In this document: one piece after another, positions 9,598-18,195 of the stretch
Layout of the letters: every line of letters starts with the position of its first letter
Numbering within the stretch: the stretch's first letter is position 1
Assembly: GCA_005883575.1 (NCBI GenBank)
Contig: VBFH01000023.1
Coordinates: forward strand, 1 to 64,000
Length of the DNA stretch: 64,000 nt
From: Chloroflexota bacterium
GTDB lineage: Bacteria; Chloroflexota; Dormibacteria; Dormibacterales; Dormibacteraceae
Direction of reading: 5' to 3'
Notes under the pieces: generated by a model
Told to the model about the DNA's origin: nothing
What the model saw: the letters and a program-made list of their open reading frames with translations, nothing else
Database searches by the model: none
Program-made: the position numbers and the translations under genes

Positions 9598-10118
9598 TCG
9601 GGAACAGGCTTCAGGCCGGCGCGATACCTGAGCGCGCGTTGTTGGTAGTGCAAAGCCGACGTGCCGACCCAGCCGTCGGACGAGCCGGCCAGTGGCTTCT
9701 TGACCTTCGCCGGCACGCCGGCGGCCAGGTGCCGAGGTGGGATCTCGCTGCCCTCGAGGAGCACGGCGCCTGCGGCGAGCATCGATCCGGCGCCCAGGCG
9801 GCTGCGCTGCAGCATGGTCGCGCCCATGCCCACCAGCGCGCCGCGCTCCACGACGCAGCCCTCGAGCTGCGCAGAGTGGCCGATCGTCGCGTTCTCCTCG
9901 ATCACGGTCGGGAGATCTTCGGCGCAGTGGATGATCACGTTGTCCTGCACGTTGGCACCCACGCCGACGGTGATCTTCGATTCGTCGCCCCGCAGCACGG
10001 CGCCGAACCATACGCTCGCGCCGGCTTTGATCTCGACATCACCGATGAGGACGGCGGTGGGTGCGATGTACGCGTCGCGGTGCACCTTCGGGCGCTTGCC
10101 GCCGAGCTCGAATTCCAC
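9594..10118 (-). CDS. Gamma-carbonic-anhydrase-like hexapeptide-repeat protein
   Basis: A 174-residue left-handed beta-helix protein of the gamma carbonic anhydrase/YrdA family: HRDAYIAPTAVLIGDVEIKA, VWFGAVLRGDESKITVG, NVQDNVIIHC, ATIGHSAQLEGC, LVGMGATMLQ and AAGVPAKVKKPL. In zinc-dependent members three His bind the metal. Two are present (IIHC, GHS), but the third, usually in LHGC, is Glu here (LEGC), so carbonic anhydrase activity is doubtful and another acyl- or ion-binding role is possible. It is the first gene of the minus-strand operon leading to ispE, and diverges from rpsT. Confidence 0.85.
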   Translation of the reverse strand: MEFELGGKRPKVHRDAYIAPTAVLIGDVEIKAGASVWFGAVLRGDESKITVGVGANVQDNVIIHCAEDLPTVIEENATIGHSAQLEGCVVERGALVGMGATMLQRSRLGAGSMLAAGAVLLEGSEIPPRHLAAGVPAKVKKPLAGSSDGWVGTSALHYQQRALRYRAGLKPVPD

Positions 10119-10125
10119 TGGCCCC

Positions 10126-10131
10126 TATAAT
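10126..10131 (+). promoter_or_regulatory. Candidate -10 box for rpsT
   Basis: A perfect TATAAT lies 41 bp before the rpsT ATG, in the 53-bp gap between divergent genes. No good -35 is spaced at 16-18 bp. Inferred from consensus only. Confidence 0.4.
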
Positions 10132-10171
10132 CCTTGATTCGTGGTCACTGACTCCCACCAGGTAATTGCGC

Positions 10172-10516
10172 ATGGCTAAGCGAACCGCTTCAGCCAAGAA
10201 GCAGGCACGCGCGGGCGCGCGGCGCTCTGTACGCAATCGCGGGGTGCGGTCCGAGGTGAAGACGCTGATCATCAAAGCGCGGCGGTCGTTGCGCTCGGGC
10301 GAGGACGCCTCAGAGCGGACAACCTCGACTGCAGACGCTGTTCGCGCCCTGGATCGCGCGGCGGCGAAGGGCATCCTGCACCCGAACAACGCGGCGCGCC
10401 GCAAGTCACGCCTCGCCCGGCAGCTGGCGAAAGTCGCGACGGCGGCGCCCGCGCCGGCCAAGGGCAAGAAGGGGGCGGCTGCGGCTCCGTCCGCTGCTTC
10501 CTCGAAGAAGAAGTAG
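10172..10516 (+). CDS. rpsT: 30S ribosomal protein S20
   Basis: bS20 binds 16S rRNA early in small-subunit assembly. The protein starts MAKRTASAKKQARAGARR, followed by the typical NRGVRSEVKTLIIKARRSL and KGILHPNNAARRKSRLARQL. The ATG at 10172 is preferred over a TTG six bases upstream because MAKRTASAKK is the family N-terminus. At 114 residues it is 25 to 30 longer than usual. The extra C-terminus is a disordered Ala/Pro/Lys tail ending in SSKKK. It is a single-gene plus-strand unit converging with holA. In many bacteria rpsT and holA are neighbours. Confidence 0.95.
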   Translation: MAKRTASAKKQARAGARRSVRNRGVRSEVKTLIIKARRSLRSGEDASERTTSTADAVRALDRAAAKGILHPNNAARRKSRLARQLAKVATAAPAPAKGKKGAAAAPSAASSKKK

Positions 10517-10523
10517 CCGCGGT

Positions 10524-11483
10524 CTAGAGCCGGGTCAGGAGAACGTCGAGCCCCAGGTCCGCGTCGACCTGCCCTGACTTCACCTCCCACTCGTAGTCGC
10601 GGATCTGTCTCAGCGCCTGCTCCAGCCCATCGGCGTTCGCCTGCTGCGCCGCGTCGAACGCTTTCTGGATCACGAAGTTGTGCTCCGGCATGTCGCTCTG
10701 GACCTCCTGCAGCGATTCGCCACGCTCCTGGCGAGCCTTGACCTCGAGCACGAGAGCGATGTGCCTGGCCATCCTGTAGGCCACCGACGTCGGCTGCAAA
10801 CCTGACTTGGTCAGGTTGCGCGCGATATCGAGCGCGTGCGGCGTCGGGTGCGGGAGCAGATTGTCGGTGAGCTTGAAGATCTCGTCCTCGCGGCCGCCGG
10901 CGAGGAGCTCGGTCACGACCTCGGGGGTCAGCTTCGCGCCGGACGCCCGAAAGGCGGCGAGCTTGTACAGCTCGGAGTCGATGATGCTGAGGTCGGGCGG
11001 CGTGACACGCGTGACCTGAGCGGCCACGGCGGCGGTCAGGCCGTGCTTCTCGACGGCGCGCTTCGATGCCCACTCGCTGAGCGCGCGCCGCACGAGGCGC
11101 GGCATCTCTTCGACCGCGCCGCCCGCGCCAGCGACGGCCTTAGCCAGCTTGTTGGTGGAACCAAGTCGACCGGCGACCGTGAGCAGCACCCGGGTGGTCG
11201 GCGGGATGTGCGCGAGCGCGGGCGCGAGGCCTTCCGCCCGATTGGCAGGGATGGCGCGCACGAACACCACCCGATACGGGTCGAGGAAAGGCGCCTGGAG
11301 AATCGCGTCCTGGAGGCGCGCAGGCGCCAGGCCCGCCCCATCGAGGGTCTCGAGCCCGAAATCGGACACGAGGCCGCCACTCCATTCCGCGAGAGTGGCG
11401 CGCGCCCTCTCTTCGACGAGAAAGCGCTCCTCCCCGTGCAGTAGCAGCGCTGTGGCGCCGGCCGTCCGGGATGCCCTGGCCAT
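10524..11483 (-). CDS. holA: DNA polymerase III delta subunit
   Basis: Delta subunit of the clamp loader that opens the beta clamp. 319 residues: LLLHGEERFLVEERARATL at the N-terminus, domain I with RVVFVRAIPANRAEG and TRVLLTVAGRLG, then VTPPDLSIIDSELYKLAAF and the helical collar domain to LGLDVLLTRL. Length and layout match the HolA family, although sequence identity in this family is always low. It follows comEC by 13 bp on the minus strand. The comEA-comEC-holA order is common in Gram-positives and supports the call. Confidence 0.88.
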   Translation of the reverse strand: MARASRTAGATALLLHGEERFLVEERARATLAEWSGGLVSDFGLETLDGAGLAPARLQDAILQAPFLDPYRVVFVRAIPANRAEGLAPALAHIPPTTRVLLTVAGRLGSTNKLAKAVAGAGGAVEEMPRLVRRALSEWASKRAVEKHGLTAAVAAQVTRVTPPDLSIIDSELYKLAAFRASGAKLTPEVVTELLAGGREDEIFKLTDNLLPHPTPHALDIARNLTKSGLQPTSVAYRMARHIALVLEVKARQERGESLQEVQSDMPEHNFVIQKAFDAAQQANADGLEQALRQIRDYEWEVKSGQVDADLGLDVLLTRL

Positions 11484-11496
11484 TGAGCGATCGTAA

Positions 11497-13710
11497 TTAC
11501 ATCGGCATGGTGATCGCGCCCTCCTGATCGGTACGCAGGACGTTGGCTGGGAATCCCACGGCGAGGCGACCCGCGGTCCGGGAAGCGATGAGCTGGGTGG
11601 TCGCCGTCATCGCCACGCGTTCCAGCTCCGGGGAGAGCCGGCTTCTTCCGCCGGCGGGGAGCAGCAGATCGGTGCATGGGCCGCGGACTCGCGTCGCGGC
11701 GATCGTCTGCGCGTCGAGGTCGAGGTCGCTGAAGTCGCAGAAGCTTCTTCCATCCGGCGCCACGACGCGAATCGCGAGGTCGGCGGCGCCGAGCTCATCG
11801 CCAGGCGCGCCCGACTCAGGTGCAAGCACCTGGAGCTCGAAGCCCGCGATCTGCAAGGTTCGCCCGGCAAGCAGCGGTGTGATCGCGGCCCCGCGCGTTG
11901 CTTGGTCCAAGACGGCGGCGCGCCAGGCGGAGCCGGAAAATGCGATCTTCGGCACGAGAACCGTCGCGGCTTTGCGGCCGAAGCTGGCGAACCCGCCGAC
12001 ATGGCCAAGGCCGGGCGCCGTGATGACCAGGGCGTCGAGCTTCCGCTGCCAGGGCGGCAGCTGAGTTCCGAGCCCGTCTTCGAGCTTGGCCGGGCTTGGC
12101 CCGCCGTCGATCAGGATGGTGCCGTGGGGGCCGCGCAAGAGCACGGCCTGACCGTCGCCGACGTTCATGACGACGGCTTGAGGCGGCGCGTTGGCCCACG
12201 CCAGGAGGGCGGTCGCGGAGATCAGCGCTGGGGCAGCGGCAGCCGCGGCCAGGGCGGCTTTGCGTCGGCGGCCGCTGGAGTGAGCGCCGGCGATCGCCGG
12301 GGCGAGAGCGGAGTAGTAGGCGACGCCGAGCCAGGCGGGGAAGGCTGGGATTGCGATCGCGGCTGAGGGTACCCGCGCCAGGACGTAGGCGACCTGCTCG
12401 ACGTAGGCGAGCAGACCGACGATCGGGATGGCGGCCGCGCGGGCAACCTCGGGAGCAAAGGACAGCGCGCCGAGCAGCAGGCCCGCGGCCACGAGGACAG
12501 GCAGGATGGGGAGCGTGAGCGCGTTGGCGATGGGGGCGACCGGCGAGAGGACGTGGAAATCCGTCGCCATCATGGGCAGGGTGCCCACCTGTGCCGCGCA
12601 GGTGACCGCGAACGGCTCGCGGACGACATGAGGTAGGAATCCGACGCGCCGGGCGATCGCCGGCGTCATGAGGATAATCGCGGCCGTGCCCGCGAAGGAG
12701 AGCTGAAAGCCGACGTCCCAGGCGAGCTCGGGATGCCAGCCGAGCATCGCCGCGGCCGTGATCGCGAGCGACGTCCAGACATGGGAGGGACGGCCCAGGT
12801 GCGTGGCGGCGATCGCGAGCCCGCCCATCGCCGACGCTCGGACTGCGGCCGGGGTCGCGCCGCCGGCGAGGGCGTACAGCGCGATCAGGCCCAGCGCCGG
12901 CCAGGTCGCGAGCCGTCCGAGCACTGGCGTCAGCGCGCCCTGGACGATGCGCGCGAAGACCGCAACCTTGAGACCGCTGAGCACGAGGAGGTGGATCAGG
13001 CCGGTCGCGATGAGCGCGCTCTGGAGCGCGGCCGGGATGCCCTGGCGAACCCCGAGCACGATGCCCAACAGCACAGACGCATGGGGCGCGGGTAAGGCGT
13101 CATCGAGGGCCGCCACGTATCGCCGGCGCAAAAGCGCCGGCAGGCCGGCGATGCCGCCGCCTGACCGGCTGACGTCGAAGCTCGTTGCGTCGAGCTCGAG
13201 ATAGACGTGGCGCTGGGCGAGGTAGGCGCGGCGGTCGAAATCCGGCATGTCGCGAGGCAGGGTCAGCTTGCCGACAGCTCTGATGTCGTCGTTGAGGCTC
13301 ACCTGGTCCGGACCGCGCCAGCGGACCAGGAGATCGCCGATCGCGGTGATCGGCCTGGCTCCGAGGGCGACCTTCGCCGGCTCGATCAGGACCTCGGCCC
13401 CGCCCCCCACGGAACGGGCATCGTCGGCCACGCGCCCGTTCAAGGCTACGGTGCTTCCAGCGAGCGCGGCCGCGCGCATCGGCATGTTCGGGTCGCCGGC
13501 CGGCAATTCGGCGCGGCCGACGGCCAGCAGCGCCGCGGCGATCGCGAGCGCGAGCAAGGCCGGGCGCAAGATGAGCGCCAGCCCCATCAGCGGGACTGAC
13601 GAGGCGATCGCGATGACGCCGATCAGTGGCCGCCCTGGAACGAGCACGACGGACGCGGCCAGCGCGCATGACCACACAAGGGCGAGGACAATGGCCGGAT
13701 AGCGCGTCAT
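11497..13710 (-). CDS. comEC: ComEC/Rec2 DNA-uptake channel protein
   Basis: Inner-membrane channel for transforming DNA. The 737 residues start with membrane helices, a DUF4131-like soluble segment (VALNGRVADDARSVGGG and onwards), then the Competence domain with LLSGLKVAVFARIVQ, YALAGGATPAAVRASAMGG and about eight helices, and a metallo-beta-lactamase-like C-terminus (VMNVGDGQAVLLRGPHGTIL, IDGG). The MBL metal motif, normally THxDxDHxGG, reads TAPGLGHVGG here, so most metal ligands are lost and nuclease activity of this domain is unlikely. The ATG overlaps the comEA stop as ATGA. Together with comEA it suggests natural competence, although no pilus genes are in the window. Confidence 0.92.
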   Translation of the reverse strand: MTRYPAIVLALVWSCALAASVVLVPGRPLIGVIAIASSVPLMGLALILRPALLALAIAAALLAVGRAELPAGDPNMPMRAAALAGSTVALNGRVADDARSVGGGAEVLIEPAKVALGARPITAIGDLLVRWRGPDQVSLNDDIRAVGKLTLPRDMPDFDRRAYLAQRHVYLELDATSFDVSRSGGGIAGLPALLRRRYVAALDDALPAPHASVLLGIVLGVRQGIPAALQSALIATGLIHLLVLSGLKVAVFARIVQGALTPVLGRLATWPALGLIALYALAGGATPAAVRASAMGGLAIAATHLGRPSHVWTSLAITAAAMLGWHPELAWDVGFQLSFAGTAAIILMTPAIARRVGFLPHVVREPFAVTCAAQVGTLPMMATDFHVLSPVAPIANALTLPILPVLVAAGLLLGALSFAPEVARAAAIPIVGLLAYVEQVAYVLARVPSAAIAIPAFPAWLGVAYYSALAPAIAGAHSSGRRRKAALAAAAAAPALISATALLAWANAPPQAVVMNVGDGQAVLLRGPHGTILIDGGPSPAKLEDGLGTQLPPWQRKLDALVITAPGLGHVGGFASFGRKAATVLVPKIAFSGSAWRAAVLDQATRGAAITPLLAGRTLQIAGFELQVLAPESGAPGDELGAADLAIRVVAPDGRSFCDFSDLDLDAQTIAATRVRGPCTDLLLPAGGRSRLSPELERVAMTATTQLIASRTAGRLAVGFPANVLRTDQEGAITMPM

Positions 13711-14276
13711 AGCGTCAGATAGCGCCGAGCGATGACGTAGTCGGCCTCGCTCATGCCGAGGATTTCCACCAGCTCACGCGTGTTCTGAAAGCCTCCGAAG
13801 CTGGTGCGGTAGTCGATGCACTCTTCGGCAAAGGCCGGGGTGAATCCGGGCACCGACTGCAGTTCCTCGAGCGTGGCCTGGTTCAGGTTGATGCGGACGA
13901 CGATGGTGCCGGACGACGTCTTGGCGAAAGCGACCTTGACCTGCTCCCCGTCCTTCAGACGGCCGGCAAGATTGGGCAGCCTTGAAGTGTCCGCGTCGGG
14001 GCTCAAGCCGCCGGCCGCCGCGATGGCGTCGAAGACACGCTCGCCGCGCGGCAAGCGGTAGAGACCGGGATTCTCGACCGCGCCGATGACGTGCACCAGC
14101 AGGCCTGGTTGGCCGGGGATGTCCAGTACGGGGTCGGGCGCGGGCGGCGGCGTGGCGGCCGAGGCCGCGGAGCTGTACAGGTAGGCGCCGACCACAAATG
14201 CAAGCCCCAGCCCGATGGGTGCGGCCAGCATGGCCAGCTGCTTCCAACCAGGGACGGACCGGATGGGGATGCGCAT
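13707..14276 (-). CDS. comEA: ComEA-like DNA-binding protein (SLBB + helix-hairpin-helix)
   Basis: Membrane-anchored DNA receptor for transformation. The 189 residues have an N-terminal membrane helix (about 14-36), a Pro-rich linker, an SLBB domain (LLVHVIGAVENPGLYRLPRG, then VFDAIAAAGGL) and a helix-hairpin-helix tail: INLNQATLEELQSVPGFTPA and YRTSFGGFQNTRELVEILG. The first hairpin reads PGFTPAFA rather than the consensus PGIGPxxA. It is the first gene of comEA-comEC-holA. A 16-bp repeated motif lies 35 to 50 bp upstream of its ATG and tRNA-Gln just beyond that. Confidence 0.9.
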   Translation of the reverse strand: MRIPIRSVPGWKQLAMLAAPIGLGLAFVVGAYLYSSAASAATPPPAPDPVLDIPGQPGLLVHVIGAVENPGLYRLPRGERVFDAIAAAGGLSPDADTSRLPNLAGRLKDGEQVKVAFAKTSSGTIVVRINLNQATLEELQSVPGFTPAFAEECIDYRTSFGGFQNTRELVEILGMSEADYVIARRYLTL

Positions 14277-14310
14277 GGCATCGAGGCTAGGTTTTCGGTC
14301 GTGGTTCGAG

Positions 14311-14326
14311 AACCCAGCCTGTTAAG
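14311..14326 (-). repeat. Copy 1 of 16-bp motif CTTAACAGGCWGSGTT
   Basis: Reads CTTAACAGGCTGGGTT on the minus strand, 35 bp upstream of the comEA start. Two further copies in the same orientation lie at 14990-15005 and 22674-22689. Could be an operator or promoter element; function unknown. Confidence 0.45.
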
Positions 14327-14336
14327 CGCCGAGAGA

Positions 14337-14410
14337 TGGCTGCCCGGGAAGGATTCGAACCTTCGGTCGAGGATCCAAAGTCCTCTGCCTTACCACTTGG
14401 CCACCGGGCA
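14337..14410 (-). tRNA. tRNA-Gln (anticodon TTG)
   Basis: The minus strand folds into a complete cloverleaf: acceptor TGCCCGG pairs with CCGGGCA over all 7 bp, D-arm GCC/GGC, anticodon arm GAGGA-CTTTGGA-TCCTC with anticodon TTG reading CAA, and T-arm GAAGG-TTCGAAT-CCTTC. The discriminator is G and CCA is encoded in the DNA. Total 74 nt. Confidence 0.97.
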
Positions 14411-14496
14411 AAGTCCAATCAACACTAGCGCGCGCCCCTCGGCGTGATCCCCTGCCTCGCGTGACCTCAAACTCGGATCCGACGTTGGCTCTGGTG

Positions 14497-14904
14497 ATGA
14501 GAAACGCGTTGCTCGGCGCCCTGGTCGTTCTCCTCGCGGGCTGTGGCGCTTACACGTTTCCGGGCGGCGGACGGTCTCCCTCACCGAACACCGGCGTGGT
14601 GGGCGGGCGGGTCCTGGCCGTTCCCTGCGCGCCCGTGGAGCAGGCCGGGACCACATGCGCGGGCAGGCCGGTGGCCGGGCTGGAGCTTGATTACGTGAGC
14701 GGGACGTCGATCGCCGGCAGCACCGTAACTGATGCCGGAGGCAACTACTCGATCCGGCTCGAGCCGGGAACCTACGCGGTCAAGTTCAAGAATTACACGC
14801 GTGTGATCAGCGGGCCGACCACGATCACAGTCTCCGCCGGTTCCAGCACGGTCGCGAACTACATGCTCGACTCAGGCATCCGCGTCCCCGCGCCTCAGGG
14901 CTAG
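14497..14904 (+). CDS. Small lipoprotein with carboxypeptidase-regulatory-like domain
   Basis: From the ATG at 14497 the protein is 135 residues long: MRNALLGALVVLLAGCG is a typical lipoprotein signal with lipobox LAGC. A beta-sandwich follows that resembles the carboxypeptidase regulatory/CnaB-like fold (GTSIAGSTVTDAGGNYSIRL, EPGTYAVKFKN). The opening part, GRVLAVPCAPVEQAGTTCAG, has two Cys that may form a disulfide. It is predicted to be anchored outside the membrane. A GTG at 14461 would add 12 residues before the signal and is less likely. The function is unknown. The gene stands alone between tRNA-Gln and leuS, both on the opposite strand. Confidence 0.7.
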   Translation: MRNALLGALVVLLAGCGAYTFPGGGRSPSPNTGVVGGRVLAVPCAPVEQAGTTCAGRPVAGLELDYVSGTSIAGSTVTDAGGNYSIRLEPGTYAVKFKNYTRVISGPTTITVSAGSSTVANYMLDSGIRVPAPQG

Positions 14905-14910
14905 CAGGCC

Positions 14911-14948
14911 CATACCCACCCACTAACCCCCCACCCACCCCGGGGGGG
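14911..14948 (-). other. Potential G-quadruplex tract downstream of leuS
   Basis: On the minus strand five G-runs (GGGG, GGG, GGGGGG, GGG, GGG) are separated by loops of one to five bases, and a run of seven Cs directly precedes them. It lies 53 bp past the leuS stop and just after the convergent lipoprotein gene, where it could act as a transcription block. Inferred from sequence pattern only. Confidence 0.4.
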
Positions 14949-14989
14949 ACGTGTGCGGGGAGCGTACTTCGGTGGGCCCGGTCCGGGTC

Positions 14990-15005
14990 AACCCTGCCTG
15001 TTAAG
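14990..15005 (-). repeat. Copy 2 of 16-bp motif CTTAACAGGCWGSGTT
   Basis: Reads CTTAACAGGCAGGGTT on the minus strand and contains the leuS stop codon TAA. This copy is not upstream of a minus-strand gene, unlike copies 1 and 3. Confidence 0.4.
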
Positions 15006-17457
15006 GGACCAGGTTGATGACCCGGTCGGGCACGTAGACCACCTTCGACAGCCCGCGGCCGTTCAGCGCCGCGCGCACCTTCTCGCTGGCCAGCGCCGCC
15101 TTGACCGCCTCGTCCTGCGACAGTCCCGCATCGACCTCCAGACGGTCCCGCAGCTTGCCCGCGACCTGGACAACGAGCACCACCTTTGGTTCCGCCGCCA
15201 GCGCGGCATCGAACGCCGGCCAAGGTGCGTCGGCCAGCATGCCTTTCTCGCCCATCCGCTCCCACATCTCCTCGCAGGCGTGAGGCGCCAGCGGGTTGAG
15301 CAGCTTCACCAGCGTCCGCACCGCTTCCTCCCATACTCGATCGCGCGCGCCGCCCCCGCGCAGGTAGTCCTGCATGGTGTTCGCCAGCTCCATCAGGAAC
15401 GCCACCGCGGTGTTGAACCGCAGCTCGTCGTAGTGCTCGGTGATCTTGCCCACGGTCTGGGCGACCTTGCGCCGCAAGGCCTGGCCATCGACCGTCGCGC
15501 CCAGCTCGCCGCTCTCGGCTGCGATCGACTCCGGTTCGAGGACCAACCGCCAGGCCCGCTGCAAGAACTTGACGACTCCGTTGAGGCCGGCGTCCGACCA
15601 CTCGACGTCCTCCTCCGGTGGGCCGATGAACATCTCGTAGATTCGGCCCGCGTCGGCGCCCTGCGCGCCCGCTAGCTCGTCGATCGACACCCCGTTGCCC
15701 GCGGACTTGGACATCACTTGGCCGAAGCGCTTGACCATTCCCTGGTTGAACAGGCGCATGAAGGGCTCGATGACCGAGATCAGTCCCGCGTCGTACAGCA
15801 CCTTGGTGAAGAAGCGCGAGTACAGCAGATGCAAGATCGCGTGCTCCACGCCGCCTGTGTACTGATCGACGGGCATCCAGTGGTTCGCCAGCTCGGAGTC
15901 GAAGGGCTCGGAATCGTCATGGGGGCTCGCGTACCGCAGGAAGTACCAGGACGAGTCGATGAAGGTGTCCATGGTGTCGGTCTCGCGCCGGGCCTCCCCC
16001 CCGCATTTCGGACAGGTGGTGCGCCAGAACGAAGGAATCTCGGCCAGCGGCTTGTACTCCTCGGGCAGCTCGACCGGCAGCTGCTCCTTCGGGACGGGGA
16101 CGATGCCGTCGGTCGGGCAATAGACCACCGGGATCGGCGCCCCCCAGTAGCGCTGTCTCGAGATCAACCAGTCGCGCAACCGATACTTGACCGCCCGCTT
16201 GCCCGCGCCTTTCGCCTCCAGCCAGTCGCATATGCGCTCAACCGCGGCCGCGGAACCAAGTCGGTTGAACTCGCCGCTGTTCACCATCACTCCCGGCCCG
16301 ACGTATGCCTCGCGCAGCACTCCGCGAGGGCCGGTCGGCGGCGCGATGACCTGGCGGATGGGAAGGTCGTAGCGCCGCGCAAATTCGAAGTCGCGCTCGT
16401 CATGCGCGGGCACGGCCATGATCGCGCCGGTCCCGTACGTCACCAGCACGTAGTCCGCGACCCAGACCGGGATCTTCTCACCGTTGACCGGATTGATGGC
16501 AAAGCCACCAGTGGCGACGCCGGTCTTGTCGCGCTCCATCGACATGCGCTCGATCTCGGTTTCCTTGCGCGCCTTCTCAACGTACTCACGGACACGCGCG
16601 CGGTGCTTGTCGGTCGTCATGCGCTCGACCAGCGGATGCTCCGGCGCCAGGACCATGAAGGTCGCGCCGAACAGCGTGTCCGGCCGGGTGGTGTAGATCC
16701 GAATCGACTCGCCCGCCATGCCGGCGACCGGGAAGTCGACCTCAGCGCCCATGCTCCGGCCGATCCAGTTCGTCTGCATGACGCGGACTTTGTGCGGCCA
16801 CTTGTCGAGCAGCGCCAGGTCGTCGAGCAGGCGGTCGGCGTAATCCGTGATCTTCAAGAACCACTGCTCGAGGTCGCGCTTTTCGACCTCGACGTCGGGA
16901 TGCCGCCAGCAGCGGCCATTGATCACCTGCTCGTTGGCGAGCACGGTCTTGTCGACAGGACACCAGTTGACCGGCGCCATCGCCCGGTAGGCAAGCCCAC
17001 GCTCCAGCATCAGGAGGAACAGCCACTGCGTCCAGCGGTAGTAGTCGGGCTCGCAGCTGGTGACCTCTCGATCCCAGTCGTAGAGGATGCCCATCATCTT
17101 CAGCTCGCGTGTGCCCTTGGCGACGTTTTCGCGCGTCCAGGTCCGGGGATGGAGGCCGCCGCCGCGCTTCATCGCAGCGTTTTCCGCCGGCAGCCCGAAC
17201 GCATCCCAGCCAAACGGATGCAGGACCTCAAAACCCTGCATGCGCTTCATGCGCGCAAGCACATCGCCCATCACGTAGTTGCGCGCGTGTCCGACCGTCA
17301 GGTCGCCTGAGGGATACGGGTACATGACCAGGTCGTAGTATTTCGGCTTCGGCGAGCTGTCCGAAGCCTTCATGACGCCGTGCTCGTCCCAGATCTTCTG
17401 CCACTTGGGCTCGATCTCCTGGGGTACGTAGACGCTACGGCGGGGACGGCTGCCCAT
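15001..17457 (-). CDS. leuS: Leucyl-tRNA synthetase
   Basis: Class I aminoacyl-tRNA synthetase, cytosolic, 818 residues. The HIGH-type signature is [20 protein letters not shown], the KMSKS-type is [10 protein letters not shown], and [16 protein letters not shown] is typical of LeuS. The CP1 editing domain has the conserved [21 protein letters not shown] zinc-type CPKC element ([20 protein letters not shown]) lies before KMSKS. The C-terminus ends in [13 protein letters not shown]. The start is ATG, and no T-box leader can be recognised in the upstream 250 bp, which instead hold a decayed EamA fragment. Monocistronic as far as can be seen. Confidence 0.97.
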   Translation of the reverse strand: MGSRPRRSVYVPQEIEPKWQKIWDEHGVMKASDSSPKPKYYDLVMYPYPSGDLTVGHARNYVMGDVLARMKRMQGFEVLHPFGWDAFGLPAENAAMKRGGGLHPRTWTRENVAKGTRELKMMGILYDWDREVTSCEPDYYRWTQWLFLLMLERGLAYRAMAPVNWCPVDKTVLANEQVINGRCWRHPDVEVEKRDLEQWFLKITDYADRLLDDLALLDKWPHKVRVMQTNWIGRSMGAEVDFPVAGMAGESIRIYTTRPDTLFGATFMVLAPEHPLVERMTTDKHRARVREYVEKARKETEIERMSMERDKTGVATGGFAINPVNGEKIPVWVADYVLVTYGTGAIMAVPAHDERDFEFARRYDLPIRQVIAPPTGPRGVLREAYVGPGVMVNSGEFNRLGSAAAVERICDWLEAKGAGKRAVKYRLRDWLISRQRYWGAPIPVVYCPTDGIVPVPKEQLPVELPEEYKPLAEIPSFWRTTCPKCGGEARRETDTMDTFIDSSWYFLRYASPHDDSEPFDSELANHWMPVDQYTGGVEHAILHLLYSRFFTKVLYDAGLISVIEPFMRLFNQGMVKRFGQVMSKSAGNGVSIDELAGAQGADAGRIYEMFIGPPEEDVEWSDAGLNGVVKFLQRAWRLVLEPESIAAESGELGATVDGQALRRKVAQTVGKITEHYDELRFNTAVAFLMELANTMQDYLRGGGARDRVWEEAVRTLVKLLNPLAPHACEEMWERMGEKGMLADAPWPAFDAALAAEPKVVLVVQVAGKLRDRLEVDAGLSQDEAVKAALASEKVRAALNGRGLSKVVYVPDRVINLVP

Positions 17458-17466
17458 GAACCTTAA

Positions 17467-17640
17467 ATTTTAGGGACGCCACCTCGTGACCTACGATCGC
17501 CCCGAGCACGAGCGGCGAGCCGAGGGCCTGCACCACTCCGAAACGCTGGCCCGCCAGCGCGACCGCTGCCACCAGCGGCGCCACGCGGGCTCGGTGGCGA
17601 GGATCAAAGCGGTGCGGGCAGCGTCGGGTACTGTGTGACT
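17467..17640 (-). pseudogene. Decayed C-terminal fragment of an EamA/DMT transporter
   Basis: In two minus-strand frames the segment reads TVPDAARTALILATEPAW and then APLVAAVALAGQRFGVVQAL, GSPLVLGAIV. Together these match the last two helices of EamA transporters (the AALILxxEPVxA region). A single missing G at the TGG/GCG junction separates the frames. The rest of the transporter is absent because the HIT gene begins immediately upstream. The fragment runs to a stop inside the 5' end of leuS. It is best explained as a deletion scar. Confidence 0.55.
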
Positions 17641-17709
17641 GCGTCTTTCACGAGGAGAAAGATCCAACCCCAGACGCTGTGACCGTCAGCTATACAAGGA
17701 CGTAGATCA

Positions 17710-18195
17710 ATGGAGCGGCTGTGGGCGCCGTGGCGCATGCGGTACGTCGGCGGCAAGCATCCTCCGGGGTGCCTGTTCTGTCGCGTGATCGAAAATCCCG
17801 ACGAGCCGGACGCCGAGCTCGTCGTCTGGCGACCCGAAGGCGCGATCGTGGTCCTGAACAAATTCCCCTACAACCCGGGGCACGCCATGGTCGCGCCGAC
17901 CAAGCACGAGTCCACCTTCGAAGATCTCGATGACGAGCCGAGCCTCCAGCTCATGCGAGCGCTGCGCGGCACGCTGCGTGTCCTCCGCACGACGCTGACG
18001 CCCGACGGTTTCAACGTCGGGGCGAACATCGGCAGCGCGGCGGGCGCCGGGATCCCGGACCACGTGCATCTTCACGTCGTGCCCCGTTGGAACGGCGATA
18101 CCAACTTCATGGCGGTGATCGATGACGTGAAGATCGTCAACGAGGCGTTGAGTCAGACCGCGGAAAAGCTCAAGCGCGCTTTCGCCGCCACGTAA
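17710..18195 (+). CDS. HIT family nucleotide hydrolase/phosphorylase
   Basis: Histidine-triad protein of 161 residues. The triad is PDHVHLHVVPRW (HxHxHxx) near residue 120; upstream are MERLWAPWRMRYV, the zinc-type CLFCRV, and YNPGHAMVAPTKH. The WAPWR start and CxxC resemble the actinobacterial diadenosine-tetraphosphate (Ap4A) phosphorylase branch, so the likely role is cleavage of dinucleoside polyphosphates in the cytosol. The exact substrate cannot be fixed. Its 3' end overlaps the convergent amidohydrolase gene by 26 bp. Confidence 0.88.
   Translation: MERLWAPWRMRYVGGKHPPGCLFCRVIENPDEPDAELVVWRPEGAIVVLNKFPYNPGHAMVAPTKHESTFEDLDDEPSLQLMRALRGTLRVLRTTLTPDGFNVGANIGSAAGAGIPDHVHLHVVPRWNGDTNFMAVIDDVKIVNEALSQTAEKLKRAFAAT

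Noticed and set aside
17458-17709. T-box leader for leuS
   Set aside because: No conserved T-box or specifier loop; the stretch is explained in part by the EamA remnant.
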